DNA of 64,000 nt from Globisporangium splendens (lineage: Eukaryota; Oomycota; Peronosporomycetes; Pythiales; Pythiaceae). Positions 31,160 to 43,466 of the stretch are shown piece by piece; position 1 is the first letter of the stretch; each line of letters opens with the position of its first letter. The stretch is from assembly GCA_006386115.1 (NCBI GenBank), contig VFIW01000005.1, positions 372,001-436,000 of the forward strand, read 5' to 3'. The translations under genes and the position numbers were made by a program. The notes under the pieces are model-generated. The model was not told the DNA's origin. It ran no database searches and worked only from the letters and a program-made list of their open reading frames with translations.

Positions 31160-33397
31160 TTGGAGCGTGGTGGAAGACAAAAACCGACTTTCACCACCTT
31201 GAAAGACAAACGAGACATCGCAGAGTCGATTTCGCTGCTGCAGCACGAAATTACTTCCTATTGCGACCAATGCAGCGAAAAAGGTATGGAGCTTTTGCGT
31301 AGACGCTTGGAGAATATCCAGCGCGATACGACACACACGCACCAAGAGCATGCTAACGTGATCAAAATGTTTGGAGCCTGCCACTTGCGCCGTCCATACT
31401 TGTTGACCTTCGAAATCACATCGACAACCTCTTTGCGGGAATATTTGCGCATGAACGAAAATCGCCACTTGGTGTGGAACCGATTGTACGAGATCGCGCT
31501 TGGGCTGAAATACTTGCACAGCAAGAGGGTGGTTCTGGGCAAATTGAGATGCGATCGAATTTTGATTGGCTCTGATGGTGTCGCGAGAATTGCTGAGTGC
31601 GGCTTTGAGCCTGCGAGTGATGATCCCCAGAGCGAAAGAGACGACGCACGCTGGAGTGCTCCAGAGTGCTTGAGCAAGCAGGAAGCGCCAACAGAATTGT
31701 CGGATATTTACTGTTTCGGCATGCTGATATTGGATGCTGTAAGCTCGATCGACGGTTTCACGGATTCGTTTAGCGTCGCTGGGTGGAGTCAGAATGACCG
31801 TCGTGATTGGCTCGATATCGTGGATGGTATGTTTTTGCTGAAAGAAGCAGAATGGAACCTTGCACGACGGATGTGCTGCTTTGATCCTTCTTGGCGAACG
31901 ACGATGGACAATGTGGTGGACCATCTCAAAGAATTTTCTGCCCATGAAGCGAAGCAAGTGCGTCAATGTGCTGCTCCAGGAGTGCTTGTGCAGAGTCTCG
32001 CGAAATCGCTTTCAGTCGACTTCACTTACTTTCATGAGCTGCACGCGTACGAAGGATTCGTGACTCCACAGCTGCAGAGTTCGATTGCTATGCACCTGAA
32101 TAAATTAGCATCGAAATGCAGCTTTTGCCATCGTCACCGTGGGGCAATTGACAACATCTGCAAGCGACTGGTCGACATTCAAAAACACCTCTCTAAATTT
32201 CCAGCCCTTCCAGACGTGCTTGCTGTCAAAAAATTTTGTCACTCCCTAGGGAGCTTTGATAAAATCTTGGGGATTGTCGGTGTCCATGAGAGATCAATTA
32301 AACGACGTGAACGAAGTCAGGAGGTGTCTTTGAAGTTCAACACTCTTCGTCGAGAGATCGACGGCGTACTAAACGCATTTCCGGCGTTCACTTATGGGTC
32401 AATCCATGCATGGCGAGAAAACGACGAAAAAGATTCTTCTCTAAGCGCACAAGCCGAACTTGAAATTCGTGCCAGTAATGCAGTCACCACTGTGCATCAT
32501 GAAACGGCTTACGACAGCAGTCAGGAGAGAAGACACTTTTATCCTAGAGAGCCGCTGCGGTTCATTCCGCCAAACGAGCTGAACTGTAGAACAGACGAAG
32601 AAATTGGTTCTGGTGCTTTCGGAAAAGTGTACAAAGGGAAATGGGACGACACGCCTGTAGTGATCAAGGTTGTAGGGTTGGAGAAAGAAGCAAACGACAA
32701 TGATCGCGAGATGTTTCAGCACGAGCTAGGTGTCTGGTCCAAGCTCAATCACCCTCATTTTGTTCGTCTCTGCAGTGCTTGCCAAATTGGAAAGCTATAC
32801 TTTGTCTGTGAACTTGCTGCAAATGGAACGCTTCAAGATTATTTAAGCCGACAGCAAAACCGCGATCACACTTGGGAAAAGCTGTACGAGATCGGCCTTG
32901 GATTTCAGTATATGCGCGACATGAATGTGCTTCACAACGACCTCCGGTGTGACAATCTCCTCGCTCGTATAGACGGCAAGGCGAAAATTACCGACTTTGG
33001 TTTAAGCTGCATCCTGCTGCGAGCCGAAGCGAGACTTGATCACAAGAAAATTGGTGCGAAGCAGTGGAAACCACCCGAGTATTTGAAAGGAGAGCGTCTC
33101 ACGCTTGCCTCAGGTATGTTTTCGTTCGGTATGTGCATCTTAGAGGCTGTAACAGGCATGCATCCATGGGGACGTATGGACGATCCAGTTGCAGGCTATC
33201 ACATTAAGCGCGGCAAACCCCCACTGCGTCCTGGTCAATTCACGGACCGACACTGGAACCTAATCGAGATGATGTGTGCCACCAATCCGTTGCACCGCAT
33301 ACGAATTGCTTCGGTCGTGGACAAGCTGTACGCTCTTTCGCAGTCTGCTGCGATGCCACTTAACAGCAAAGCCAGCTTGAAGCGGTTGGTTGGGTGA
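31160..33397 (+). CDS. Tandem pseudokinase-kinase region of the ankyrin-kinase gene, copy B
   Basis: The 745-codon frame begins at TTG and has no N-terminal ATG until MELLRRR. The first domain is a pseudokinase (LGKLRCDR, AECG). The second has GSGAFGKVY near residue 482, VVIK near 500, HNDLRCDN near 592 and DFG near 612. It differs from copy C at two residues (YMRDM/YMHDM, KPPL/KLPL) and from A at ten. Confidence 0.8.
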   Translation: MERGGRQKPTFTTLKDKRDIAESISLLQHEITSYCDQCSEKGMELLRRRLENIQRDTTHTHQEHANVIKMFGACHLRRPYLLTFEITSTTSLREYLRMNENRHLVWNRLYEIALGLKYLHSKRVVLGKLRCDRILIGSDGVARIAECGFEPASDDPQSERDDARWSAPECLSKQEAPTELSDIYCFGMLILDAVSSIDGFTDSFSVAGWSQNDRRDWLDIVDGMFLLKEAEWNLARRMCCFDPSWRTTMDNVVDHLKEFSAHEAKQVRQCAAPGVLVQSLAKSLSVDFTYFHELHAYEGFVTPQLQSSIAMHLNKLASKCSFCHRHRGAIDNICKRLVDIQKHLSKFPALPDVLAVKKFCHSLGSFDKILGIVGVHERSIKRRERSQEVSLKFNTLRREIDGVLNAFPAFTYGSIHAWRENDEKDSSLSAQAELEIRASNAVTTVHHETAYDSSQERRHFYPREPLRFIPPNELNCRTDEEIGSGAFGKVYKGKWDDTPVVIKVVGLEKEANDNDREMFQHELGVWSKLNHPHFVRLCSACQIGKLYFVCELAANGTLQDYLSRQQNRDHTWEKLYEIGLGFQYMRDMNVLHNDLRCDNLLARIDGKAKITDFGLSCILLRAEARLDHKKIGAKQWKPPEYLKGERLTLASGMFSFGMCILEAVTGMHPWGRMDDPVAGYHIKRGKPPLRPGQFTDRHWNLIEMMCATNPLHRIRIASVVDKLYALSQSAAMPLNSKASLKRLVG

Positions 33398-34305
33398 TAA
33401 GAAGGTTTGTTCCAGTTTGGCGTGATGGAACGGGTTTTGATGTCGGTATGCTGATTGCCCGTCAACTCCGCCCAACTCTTGGTACGTTCAGGAGTCGATG
33501 CGTCAGAACCAGCCTCTGGATTTGACGTGCTAAAATTGCATGGTCGATAGGATACTTGCGAAAAGGAGAGGAAAAAATGCATGCTCGTTCTTGCATTTCC
33601 AGATAGTTGTGCATACAAAACGGCCAAAACAGCCTGATTGTCACAACATAGGGTCGGGTTGTTCTGACAATCCGCTGCCTCGCATTCGATGACCCCATTC
33701 TCAAGAGCACATTTTGTACTCACATACTGCTCTCGACTATTACCCGCAAATTTGAGCAGCAATGTTATGAAGGATCATTTACTTCTTTGTTTTTGGAGGA
33801 GGAGGAGTTTGCGTGCGCTTTGGCATGAGTGCATGCTCCAGCTTCATGAGAAATATAGTCGCGCTCCTCGAATCTGGAACCGGAGTCATTACCGAGGCTA
33901 TTAGCACCAGCGGTAGATCAATAGACGATAACACACGTTGGCGATCTCTCTCCGACGACGTGAAATCCACAAGGGTACTTTCCGTCGGTTCACGATCTCA
34001 ATTCCATTGTCTTCAACCGAGAATGAGACACTCAATCCTAGATCTCTCTCGCCAGGACGCGTGTCTTGTGGTTCAGTCAAGAATGTAGAGACTGTTTAGT
34101 CGACTTAAGACGCGTCTTCGAGCCGAGTGCAACGTATAACGAGGAAGCAAACTCCGTCGTCAAGCAAGGACAAGGATCGGATTGACACAATTCGTTATGG
34201 CTGTACAAAAGACTCGATAACTGAGCAACTTGAGGCTTTTCGAAGGAAAGCACGAACAAAAGGCGCCTGCAAACGTGAGACCCTTTCGTTTCTGTGCAAA
34301 ACGTC
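33398..34305. other. Convergent intergenic region, copy B
   Basis: This is the inverted copy of 4470-5371 with the 6-bp longer GGA/TCC triplet run shared with copy C. No gene is seen. Confidence 0.5.
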
Positions 34306-36389
34306 CTATTGTTCATGATCGAGGACGCTCTGCTGGAAGACGTCTTGCAGAGCCTTTTCAAAAATCTCGAGACCCAGGTTGCACTCCTCAGCAGAGACTG
34401 TGAGCGGCGGCATGAATCGAAGCGTCTCAAAGATGCTGGTCGTGAGGACCATCATACCATGAGCCAAGCAGGATTGCGAGATTCGTGCAGCGGTGCCCAC
34501 AGGGACAGCCTTTGCGTCGAACTCAATCGCGACCATGAGACCGAGACCTCGGACATCCTAACTCAGTACACAAACAAAAAGTCAGCAGTTACTTGGCAAA
34601 GAGACTGTCGCTGGCATGAACGTACAAGGATCGGGTATTTTCCGGATGCTTTAAAGCGCTCCAGTCCAGCGAAAAACTGTCGTGATCGAGCCTTCGTGTT
34701 CTCGAGTACAAGTTCATCTCGAATCACATCCTAGAGAGATTTTGTTGGTCAGTCAGTACTCCTAGACCGAAGGGAGTATGCATGTACCACATACCTGAGT
34801 AGCGATCGCGGCGGCGCAGGAGACTGGGTTTCCAGCGTAGGTGCCGCCCATCGCACCTGGAACCTAAGTAGAAACGCTAGGCAATCATGTAGGTTGATCT
34901 TGCATGCTTCAACAGCAATCGTGGCATGGAGGTTACCTGCAAATCAGTCAAATCCTTGCGACTTGCAACCACGCTCAGCGGGAACCCATTCGCAATGCCC
35001 TTTGCAACGACCAAGATGTCTGGAACCACGTCGAAATGTCCGTTGGTCGCGAAGTACTCGCCCGTACGTCCGAATCCACTTTGCACCTACGAGAAATCAC
35101 ACAGAAACCGAAACGGTGATGAACCTGTTTGCTCAGGGCGATGCCATCAGGAGCACACACTTCGTCCGTGATCATTAAGATGTCGTTTTCCGAGCAGATC
35201 TCCCGCACGCCCTGGATAAAGCTCTTTGGTGGCAGCAAGTACCCGCCTTCACCCTAACAAGCAAGAAAAAGAGGTGGTGTTGTCGTCTTGTCAGTCTGCG
35301 TGTGCTCAATGACTCTGTGACAAAAAGGTACTCACCATGAGCGGCTCGACGAGAACGGCGGCAGTGTCGGTCGGTGCAGTTTGTTGCTTCAATGCCAGCC
35401 GCAGTTGGTCCAAACACCAGGCACTGCAGAGCTCTAAGTATACGTGTTTAGCAGCCACGCAGAGTCAGTAATTGGTCACCATGCCATGCAATATACTCGT
35501 AGAGTTGCAAAAATGAATACCTTCATCGTAGATGGGTCCATGCACAGCGTAAGGATACGGCACGACGGTGACGCCACCCATCAGGGACCATACCCAGTGC
35601 GGTACAATGTCCTGCTCGTGGTCAAACTCATGGCGCCGATCGTTCTTCCGTGATACCCGCCCTGTAGAATCCAGGAACCATCCATCGAGTCAGCTAGAAG
35701 CAACCTCTCAACACTCGGGTCTCTGTCCTACCTGGAAAACGATGATGTTCTGCTTGCCCGTCGCGTGACGAGCAAGTTTCACAGCGTTCTCAATGGACTC
35801 CGCACCCCTGTGCATAACACAATAAATCACAAGACGCAACGAGTACTAGAAGATGCGCAGGAATAGGGCACCTACACAAAAGACAGAAACGTACGACGTT
35901 GCAAACACCAGCGAGTTGAGCCCGTCCGGCATGAGTGGCACCAATCGCTCCGCAAGCTCGAGAATCGGTTCATGATACGCCACATTCATCTACCAGCACA
36001 CAAAAAAGGTTAGATCGTTGTGATTAGGATTCTGCTTACAAGTTATACGCAACACGTACCATGCCATGCGCGAGCGTCTCGATCTGTTGCTGCGCAGCTC
36101 GAACCACCCGCGGGTGGCTGTGACCAAGGTTCGTGACGCACACGCCGCTCGTGAAATCGAGCAGCTTCCGATCGTCGCTCGTCCAAATCCAGGACCCTTT
36201 GCCCTTCTTCATCACGATATCGAACGCGCGCCCGACGCCATGCGCGAGGAGCTGCTTGCTGCCGCTCATGCTGGTTGTTGCTGTTGTTGTTGGTCGCTCG
36301 TGGCGCCTTGGAAGCAAAATGGGAAGTGAAGTCGCATGCTGAGTCATAGTCTCTTGGTCGTATTTGGGCTCTTGTAGGGCTGCTGCCAT
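34306..36389 (-). pseudogene. Class III aminotransferase, frameshifted, copy B
   Basis: This has the same nine-intron structure and the same one-base loss as copy A; the premature TGA is at 35581-35583. The donor after PLM is the normal GTGAGT. The 5' flank is interrupted 55 bp upstream of the ATG by a short retroelement-like insertion (36445-37043), which separates the pseudogene from its ancestral promoter. Confidence 0.8.
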
Positions 36390-36444
36390 TGGTGTTCGTA
36401 CTGAAGGAATGCATCTTCGGCAGGACACGCATCCAATCGTGGAT

Positions 36445-37043
36445 GATATTCTCCATTTTTCCCAGTAGAGCTCAAGCGGTCCAGTTCCAGCCTCAGCGGT
36501 CCAGTTTGGACCAGCCCATCCCAGGGAGAGAATCCCTCCTTCTTGGAGGCCCTGGGGTGGTGAGGAATGGAATGCACGATCACTATGAGCATGACTGCGG
36601 ACCCTATGTCGTGGTTAATCCGCCATGAAGCACAACTGCGACGCCCACCAGGACGCCGCACTATTACCCGCTGTCTGCGGCCACCACACCGCGCAGCACA
36701 AGACCCCCCGCTGTCTGCGGCCACCATACCGCGCAGCACAAGACCCCCGTAACAGAGCCCACCGGCTCTGTGAATCGAGACGTGATCGAAGCATCGAAGC
36801 GCGACGTTCACAAGTGCAAGTGAGGCTGACAAAGCACAGCCAAAACGCACAACAACGATTAAAGCCATTTACAAAATGGCACACAAAGAAACTACAAATG
36901 TCAGAAAAACTAGAAAATTACGAAAAACCTGGACGCAAGTGTGAGAATGCTTGTGTTACGGCAGGATATGATAGCTGAGAACCCACCATTTCTCTTCCCC
37001 GGGAATCTTAAACTCTAAGTTCAATAGATTCTTTATCATCATC
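36445..37043 (+). mobile_element. Short non-autonomous retroelement-like insertion, copy B
   Basis: The 599-bp element is flanked by a 15-bp target duplication (CATCCAATCGTGGAT at 36430-36444 and 37044-37058). Its 3' end in this orientation is a TTTATCATCATCAT tail. It contains two tandem units of about 40 bp (GCTGTCTGCGGCCACC ... GCGCAGCACAAGAC) near 36670-36750. The long target duplication and simple-repeat tail suggest LINE-type mobilisation. No coding capacity is convincing. Confidence 0.8.
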
Positions 37044-37565
37044 ATCCAATCGTGGATGTCACGCTGTTTGAAGTAAAGTGACCATCATTCTGTTCGTTGA
37101 CACTTTCACATCAGTGCTGTATCAAAATGAGAGGTAAAGAGGTAATCAGCGCAAGAGAGGTCATTTCTGTATCTATTTTTGTTTATATAGAAAGGTCTGG
37201 TGCATTAACGAATTTGTAGAATAAAGAGGGAGTCGAAGGAGCAACAGGACGTGGCTGCCGCCTCCGAACTCCTGCTCGGCTAGAGAAGGGGGATCACTTT
37301 TCGAAACCACGCGAAACCCCCAGCCGAGCGCCAACGATCACCTGCCGCACGTTTGTCTTCCTCGCGTCCTTTCGATTCAATTACGCCATCTGAAGTAAGA
37401 ATGATGGGATGCCAGAACGATTCAACTGGCGAATGCTTGCCGCCAAGAGACTACGCTTCGCCTCACACGGTCGAGCGAAGCAACACAACACTCCAATTGA
37501 CAGAAGCCAAGGTATGCAAACAACACACAAGTGTTTCTTTTCTCTTTTTACACAAATGTGAAGCG

Positions 37566-40127
37566 CTACTGGGCCGAGGATAGGCTTCTTGGCTCAGTGC
37601 GTGCTTTTCGAGCGGCCTGAGCAAATTTGGATAGTTTCCGCGCGACGTAAGCCACTTTTGCGCGTCGCTGCGGATCCTCACGTGTCATGCACTCAATCAG
37701 ATGCCACTGTTTGTCCGTTATATTCGCTGGTCGCGGTGGACATCTTCCGCTTTTCAAGTGGTAGCCAACCGATGCAGCACAGATGTTGGCTCCCCATGGT
37801 GCTTCGTTGGTCACGGCTTCGAGGATGCACATCGCGAACGAGTAGATGTCGGAGGCGAAGGACGGCCTGGCTCCAGCAAGGCACTCGGGAGATTTCCAGT
37901 GCGCTGCACCGATTCGGTTCTTCTTGATTGTAACTTCGACAACGCCAGGAATTGAACTCAAGCCAAAGTCGGACAGTTTGGCTTTCTTGTCTGCACCAAT
38001 CAGGATGTTGTCGCATCGAAGATCGTTGTGGACAATGTTGCCCTTATGCAAGTAGCGCAGCCCAAGCGCGGCTTCATCCAGCTTCTCCCACACCAAGTGC
38101 TTGTTCTCGTCGAGCTTCAAATACTGACTCAGCGTACCATGCGGAGCGTACTCGCACACAATGTAGCGTTTTTGGACATGACAAGCTCCAAAAAACTCAA
38201 TGATGTGAGGATGCTTCAGTTGCGACCAGATCTGCACCTCGTGCAAGAACAGCCTGTTGCTGACGGAGCCGTGGTCACTCTCATAACCCAAGAACTTGAT
38301 GGCAACTGGACTGTCCAGCCATTTTCCTTTATGCACAACGCCAAACGACCCCTCTGCAATAGAGTCGTCTGCGTCGTACACGAGTTCGCTCAGCGGCAAA
38401 CACCACGATGGCTTCGTGAATTCAGTCGAGGCAGACAGCTGGTTGCTGGAATGTGATGAGGATCCATCGCGGGGACTGCGAAAGTCGACGAGTCTCACAC
38501 TTTCGTGCTCATCGACGGGAGTTTTGCAATCGGTTGCCGCGGTGCCTGCATTTGTACTCCACACACTCGCATCATCCTTGTAGTTGTGCTTCCACTCGTG
38601 AATTGCATGAAGCTTGAAGATATTCGTCATATCCTGATAGTGATCCAGGTTCTTGTGGAACGTTTGGTGCAATCTCTCGACCATCAAACTTCGCTCGCGT
38701 TCATTGACCGACTTTTTCGAGACGGCTGTCTTCAGACAGTCGAACAGACGGGACACGATCTTCCCAAACTCAGCGACCGCCAAAAGCGGACATTTCTTGC
38801 CTTTCTGCCCGAGTTGCGCGTACAGGTCAAGCAGACGCGCCAGCACGTCGCCAGTCATGCATTCCGTTCGAGACCGCGCAGTGCACCTCTGTTGCAGGAC
38901 TCCGAGAGTGGCGCCAATCGTCATCGCAGTCCCCGGAATGATGTATGCTGATGCGTCAACGTATTCGGTCTGTAAAGTGGTACGAGTGGTTAACAGCGAA
39001 GTGGACAGAATACACCAGCAGAACAGGTAAAAAGGTGGCAGACTTACCGAGTCAACGCCTCGTTTGATCTCATATCCTTCGCAGCAATCAGCAAGCTCGC
39101 TCCTGAGTTGAAATGTTTCGCGTTCTTGATGCGCAAATTGCTCAAGTCGCTTGACGACGTATGCAATTGTCACGCGCTTCTCTGGATTGTGTTCGCACAT
39201 CTCTTTGATGAGACACCAGCAGGCATCTTCCACACTAAGCGGCTTGAGTTCAAGCCGCTCTCGCTTCACGTATCCTGGATCCTCGCCTCGCGGAGACTCG
39301 ACTACCAGTTGCAAGATGCACATTCCAAACGCGTAGATATCAGATGCCGGAGTTGCTGCTTTATGCTGTAGAAGTTCTGGCGCCTTGAACTCGCGGCACC
39401 CTGGACCAAAACAAGTTCCTGTGCACCCCAATCCCGCGATCTGCGCTCTGAAATCGCTGCTTATCGCGATGTTGTCGCAATGGAGATCGCCGTGCACAAC
39501 TCCTCGTTGGTGTAGGTAGTGCAGTCCAAGCGCTGCATCGTAGAGTTTTTGCCATTTGAGTTTCTTGTTTTCCTCGAGTCGCAGAAACTCGCGCAGAGTC
39601 CCATTCAACGAATGCTCGTGAACAAACAGGCGAGGACTACTGACGTGGCAAGCTCCATACAGTTCAATCACGTGGGGGTGTCGACACTGGGACCACAGGG
39701 TAGCGCTCTTTACAAAATCCGAAAGTATCATCTGCGACGAAGATATCATGACAGTCGCGCTCAGCCATGTGCCGTGATGTTGTGTGGCAAATTGGCCTCT
39801 CTGTCTATAAGGCGCTTTCAGCTTAATGTGTTGTCGGGGAATAAACCATTCCGGAGTGGCTGGGACAGCGTGAAGACCCCACTTGTTGGTCACCATTTGC
39901 TTTGCATGCTTCAGGAAGTTTGGACCAGCTTCAGCGAACCGACTGCCGAGGTTTGATAGTTCAAATCGGACCATTAGGCGTGATTTCACTTGCGGTTGGC
40001 CAACTCCAAAGGTGCCAAGCGACCGCGTATCCGTCTTAGTGCACCAGGGATCGTGCGCTACATCTGCGCCACCGTCCTCTGCGTGCGGTCGACTTGAGGA
40101 CCGAGCGTTCTGGTGCCGAAGTACCAT
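37566..40127 (-). CDS. Tandem pseudokinase-kinase (TKL type), copy B, complete
   Basis: This is an 853-codon frame starting at ATG (MVLRHQNARSSS). The N-terminal domain has HGDLHCDN but lacks the VAIK lysine (ATVMISSS) and the DFG aspartate (IAGLGC), so it is a pseudokinase. The C-terminal domain is complete (GSFGVV, VAIK, HNDLRCDN, DFG). The order resembles the JH2-JH1 order of animal JAKs, by convergence. Over the shared region I see no difference from copy A. The 78-nt in-frame intron-like segment is at 38970-39047. Confidence 0.85.
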   Translation of the reverse strand: MVLRHQNARSSSRPHAEDGGADVAHDPWCTKTDTRSLGTFGVGQPQVKSRLMVRFELSNLGSRFAEAGPNFLKHAKQMVTNKWGLHAVPATPEWFIPRQHIKLKAPYRQRGQFATQHHGTWLSATVMISSSQMILSDFVKSATLWSQCRHPHVIELYGACHVSSPRLFVHEHSLNGTLREFLRLEENKKLKWQKLYDAALGLHYLHQRGVVHGDLHCDNIAISSDFRAQIAGLGCTGTCFGPGCREFKAPELLQHKAATPASDIYAFGMCILQLVVESPRGEDPGYVKRERLELKPLSVEDACWCLIKEMCEHNPEKRVTIAYVVKRLEQFAHQERETFQLRSELADCCEGYEIKRGVDSVSLPPFYLFCWCILSTSLLTTRTTLQTEYVDASAYIIPGTAMTIGATLGVLQQRCTARSRTECMTGDVLARLLDLYAQLGQKGKKCPLLAVAEFGKIVSRLFDCLKTAVSKKSVNERERSLMVERLHQTFHKNLDHYQDMTNIFKLHAIHEWKHNYKDDASVWSTNAGTAATDCKTPVDEHESVRLVDFRSPRDGSSSHSSNQLSASTEFTKPSWCLPLSELVYDADDSIAEGSFGVVHKGKWLDSPVAIKFLGYESDHGSVSNRLFLHEVQIWSQLKHPHIIEFFGACHVQKRYIVCEYAPHGTLSQYLKLDENKHLVWEKLDEAALGLRYLHKGNIVHNDLRCDNILIGADKKAKLSDFGLSSIPGVVEVTIKKNRIGAAHWKSPECLAGARPSFASDIYSFAMCILEAVTNEAPWGANICAASVGYHLKSGRCPPRPANITDKQWHLIECMTREDPQRRAKVAYVARKLSKFAQAARKARTEPRSLSSAQ

Positions 40128-40429
40128 TATGCCTGGTCTACTATCACTTGCCGTCAGTCACTCGAGCATGCAGCTGCGAGCCGACTAGATATGACGAGTC
40201 CCAAGTTATTTGAGTTGTGGAGAGCAACTAACCGCATCGGCGTGCACTGCCACATCAGATTATGGGGTATTTGCACAATCTCGCACAAACGTCTCTTGTA
40301 ACAACTCTGTTTAGAGAGAGTTAATGAAACGGCTACTCTGGAAACTAATCCTCAGGAGTGGGTACGCCTGATCTGTATTAATTTATCATTTCAGTTTTAA
40401 CTACCATTTTCTCTAAACACGTGTCCTTT

Positions 40430-40545
40430 CTTTTGTCCCAAGTCGCAGCTCTGCTCGACAATGATCTCGGTGCCACACCGTCAAAACTCAGACACACCTC
40501 ACTCTCGGCAGTGTTAATGAAACTGAGATATTCTTAAACTGTTTG
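40430..40545 (+). mobile_element. LINE 3' end fragment
   Basis: The sequence TTTTGTCCCAAGTCGCAGCTCT through TTCTTAAACTG matches the 3' end of the LINE at 43345-43460 with about 85-90% identity by eye. It is a separate truncated copy. Confidence 0.7.
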
Positions 40546-40609
40546 TAGACCGTAAGTTAAACAGAATGACCTTCTATCTAAAAACGTTCCCCATCTGGAA
40601 GGAATTAGC

Positions 40610-43455
40610 GTGACAAGATCCGGAGCAGAACTCCATCTTTTTCCGACCTTCGTTGACGACTCCGCTGTCTTTGTGAAACACGGGAAACAGCTGCCTCGAC
40701 TGATGCAGCTGGTGTCCGAGTTTGGCCGGCAATCAGGTCTGCACGTGCAACCAACAAAAAGCAGCTATATCCGTCTCAACACAGCAGTAGCCGAGAAACA
40801 AAGATACGGCATTCAAATCCTGAAGCATGGAGAGACGGTGAGGTACCTTGGCATCAAAATAGGTACTGGGAACATCACGCAAGCTAATTGAGAGGACCAC
40901 CTGCAAAAGCTCCGAACCTGATTGCTCATCGCGGCCAAAGTCTCCAACAGTGTGGTGGGGAGAGTGCTTCTACTGAATTCGGTCTTACTGCCGTCGATTC
41001 TGTTCACTGCCGGCTACATCAAGCCCCCAGCGAAAGTCGTGGACCAGCTAGTGAATCTACAAAAGCAATTTTTGTGGAAATCGACACTCGGCACAGACGG
41101 CACGAGGCACAAGGTGAGTCCTTCCCTGCTCTACTTGCCAGTCAAGGAAGGAGGCATAGGTCTCTATTCAATACCTCTTGCAATAAAGCGACAAGCGATG
41201 CGGCGGACAACTCGGTGGCTACAGCGAGCGCGAGACAAGTATACAGAAGCCTGGCATGAACAGGTTCATCGGGACAAAAGTCAAAACTGGGGTGTTGCGC
41301 GATTTCAACCAAGGAGCGAAGCCAGCACGCACAGACAAGGCTGTACCAGACGGACATTATCCACAGACTCGGGTGGGGGTATCTCTGTGAAGACTTGGTG
41401 GTTGCAGAGGGACGCAGTCCCGCGTGGAAAGATGATCTGAAGCGGCAAATGGGATCCTTGGTGCCGACCCTGGACCTCGAGTGGAAATCAGACGGATGTG
41501 TAGGTTTGTATTTTGGGAGGAAGCCTGAGCAGACGATTCACCAACTATCGGAAGAGACTCGAACCTTCTGGCCATCCTTTCAGCGGAACGACAACCCCTG
41601 GATAATCGACAGTCAAGGCGAGCAGTATACAGTCAAAACGGTTCCTTTCCTGAAGGAATGCAATTTGGCCAGCTTCAACGCGAGACGGGAAGAAGAGCGA
41701 GTGTTCTCCGTGCGGCTACCAACCATGACGGCGACTCTCACGTTCAAACGAATGACCGCCCTGCGAAAACTCGTAACCAGCATCATTCTATGCTCACCGG
41801 AGATAGAAATCGATGCAGGCAACCAACTAATCAGTCACCAGGAGCCGTGGAGCAGGAAACACACAAAACGAGAGTACAAGTGGATCAGCAATGGCATGGG
41901 AACCATCATCGCAGTGCCAGTATTGGAGAGGAGCCACACGGACTACATTCAGATGCAACGGCAAGCAAACGGAGTTCTCTGGACAATGACCGACTGGGCT
42001 GGGGATGCTACTTGTCAACAAGACGTGGCAACGATCGAAGAAGAAATAAAAACCGTAGGGTGGACATTCAAACCGCACCCGCTCACGACTCACTGTCCGT
42101 GGCTGGTACACGAGCGTACTCCCCCAAACAGTATCCAGAAGACAATTGACCGAGCGCGAACACGGAGGCTGCACAGCAAGTTGTATCAAGGTCTCGGAGG
42201 ACTCATAGACAAGCTCAACGAAGTCGCGAAAACTGACCAGTGGTACAGTCATGTGCAGTATCGATTGCCAGCAGATCTATGGAAACAACGAGGATGTCTT
42301 ACGCCGTGTCAGATGTGGACGACATACCGGATCTCCGCGATGCAGCTCAACCTGTTCCATCCGGGAAGGATCGAGTCTTCGGCGTGCTCAAGTAATGCCG
42401 GATGTGGGGAGACAAAAGAAACTATCTCACACATAGTCTGGAGTTGCAAGCGAGCACAAGCCGAGTGGATGGCGTTCCTCGAACGATGGATGGGTCGAGC
42501 ATTGACGAGTCAAGCGCTCAACCCCTTCCTGCCTCATGTTGCTAGCCGCACAGCCCCGCCAGCTCAACGATCTCTGTTCCGGGGATTGGAAAAGCACTTC
42601 GGGTTCATTACTCCGGAACACTCGACAGCACTACAGAAACTGTGGTTTATCGTCACATCAAGCATCCCAGTATTGCTATGGAGAACGAGAGTGGAAATAG
42701 TGCATGAACGGCAACATCTCACTATCGAAGAAAGCACCCAGCGAGTGTGGACAGCGTGTGCGATGCAAGTGCGGGCTGTGGCTCATCGGATGAGAGCGCT
42801 CAAAGGAGAAAGATCGATGCAACTTGCCTGAGCCAACTGCTCAGCGTACTGGAGAGACAAGATTTGTCGCGCCAAATGGGAGCATGGGCAACAGCGCGTC
42901 TATATTTCGATGGAGGTGCACGCAGCAACCCAGGTCCAGGAGGCAGCGGATGGGCACTCATCCTCCTCAATGAACGCAGCAATCGATGGGAACTCAAAGT
43001 ATGCGTATATGGGACCGGACGTCACGAGCAATTGGTGCTAATACAGCGCACTGAAAGATGGTCTGGCATACAGTAAACACTACCTACAGCATTATGAAGT
43101 CAGACTGGATGTTTTTGGAGACAGCCAAATGATTATCGCAGCCCAGAACGAGTTCGCCTCAAAATACCAGACCAAGTTGCAGCCACTAGCAGTTCGGGTA
43201 AATCAAATCATCGCCAACTTTGCGTGGACCTCCTGGAATCACACAAAACGAGAACAAAACAAAATGGCCGATCTTCTCGCCAACATGGCAATGTACTCCA
43301 AGAGTGCGAAGATGCTCGCCGACGAATCGCGGGGAAACGATCAAGTTCTTCTGTCCCAAGTCGCAGCTCTACACGACAAGGATCTCGGTGCCACACCGTC
43401 AGCAATTAGAAACACCTCACTGTCAGCAGTGTTAATGAGACTCAGGAGTTCTTAA
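40610..43455 (+). pseudogene. Decayed LINE: reverse transcriptase C-terminal part and RNase H
   Basis: Broken frames in order show a reverse transcriptase core end (FVDDSAVF, a YADD-box variant, at about 40650) and the thumb/connection region (NSVLLPSILFTAGY at 40970; WKSTLGTDGTRHKVSPSLLYL). A 478-codon frame (41395-42831) follows, ending in a zinc-knuckle-like C/H cluster (SSNAGCGETKETISHIVWSC). Last is an RNase H domain (LYFDGGARSNPGPGG at 42900, DVFGDSQMIIAAQ at 43110, HTKREQNKMADLLANMA at 43240). At least three frameshifts separate the pieces and the 5' end with endonuclease is missing. It cannot be active. Clade assignment would need a tree. Confidence 0.8.
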
Positions 43456-43466
43456 ACTGCATTTAG

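Larger units (their letters stand above)
22583..39387 (-). repeat. Inverted repeat arm B (partner 1-10093)
   Basis: This arm is continuous with arm A sequence except for two insertions. It extends outward to 40266 as the partner of copy C. Confidence 0.92.

Noticed and set aside
36615..36978. Short frames inside the 600-bp retroelement
   Set aside because: They come from the paired 40-bp units and differ between copies; no known protein.
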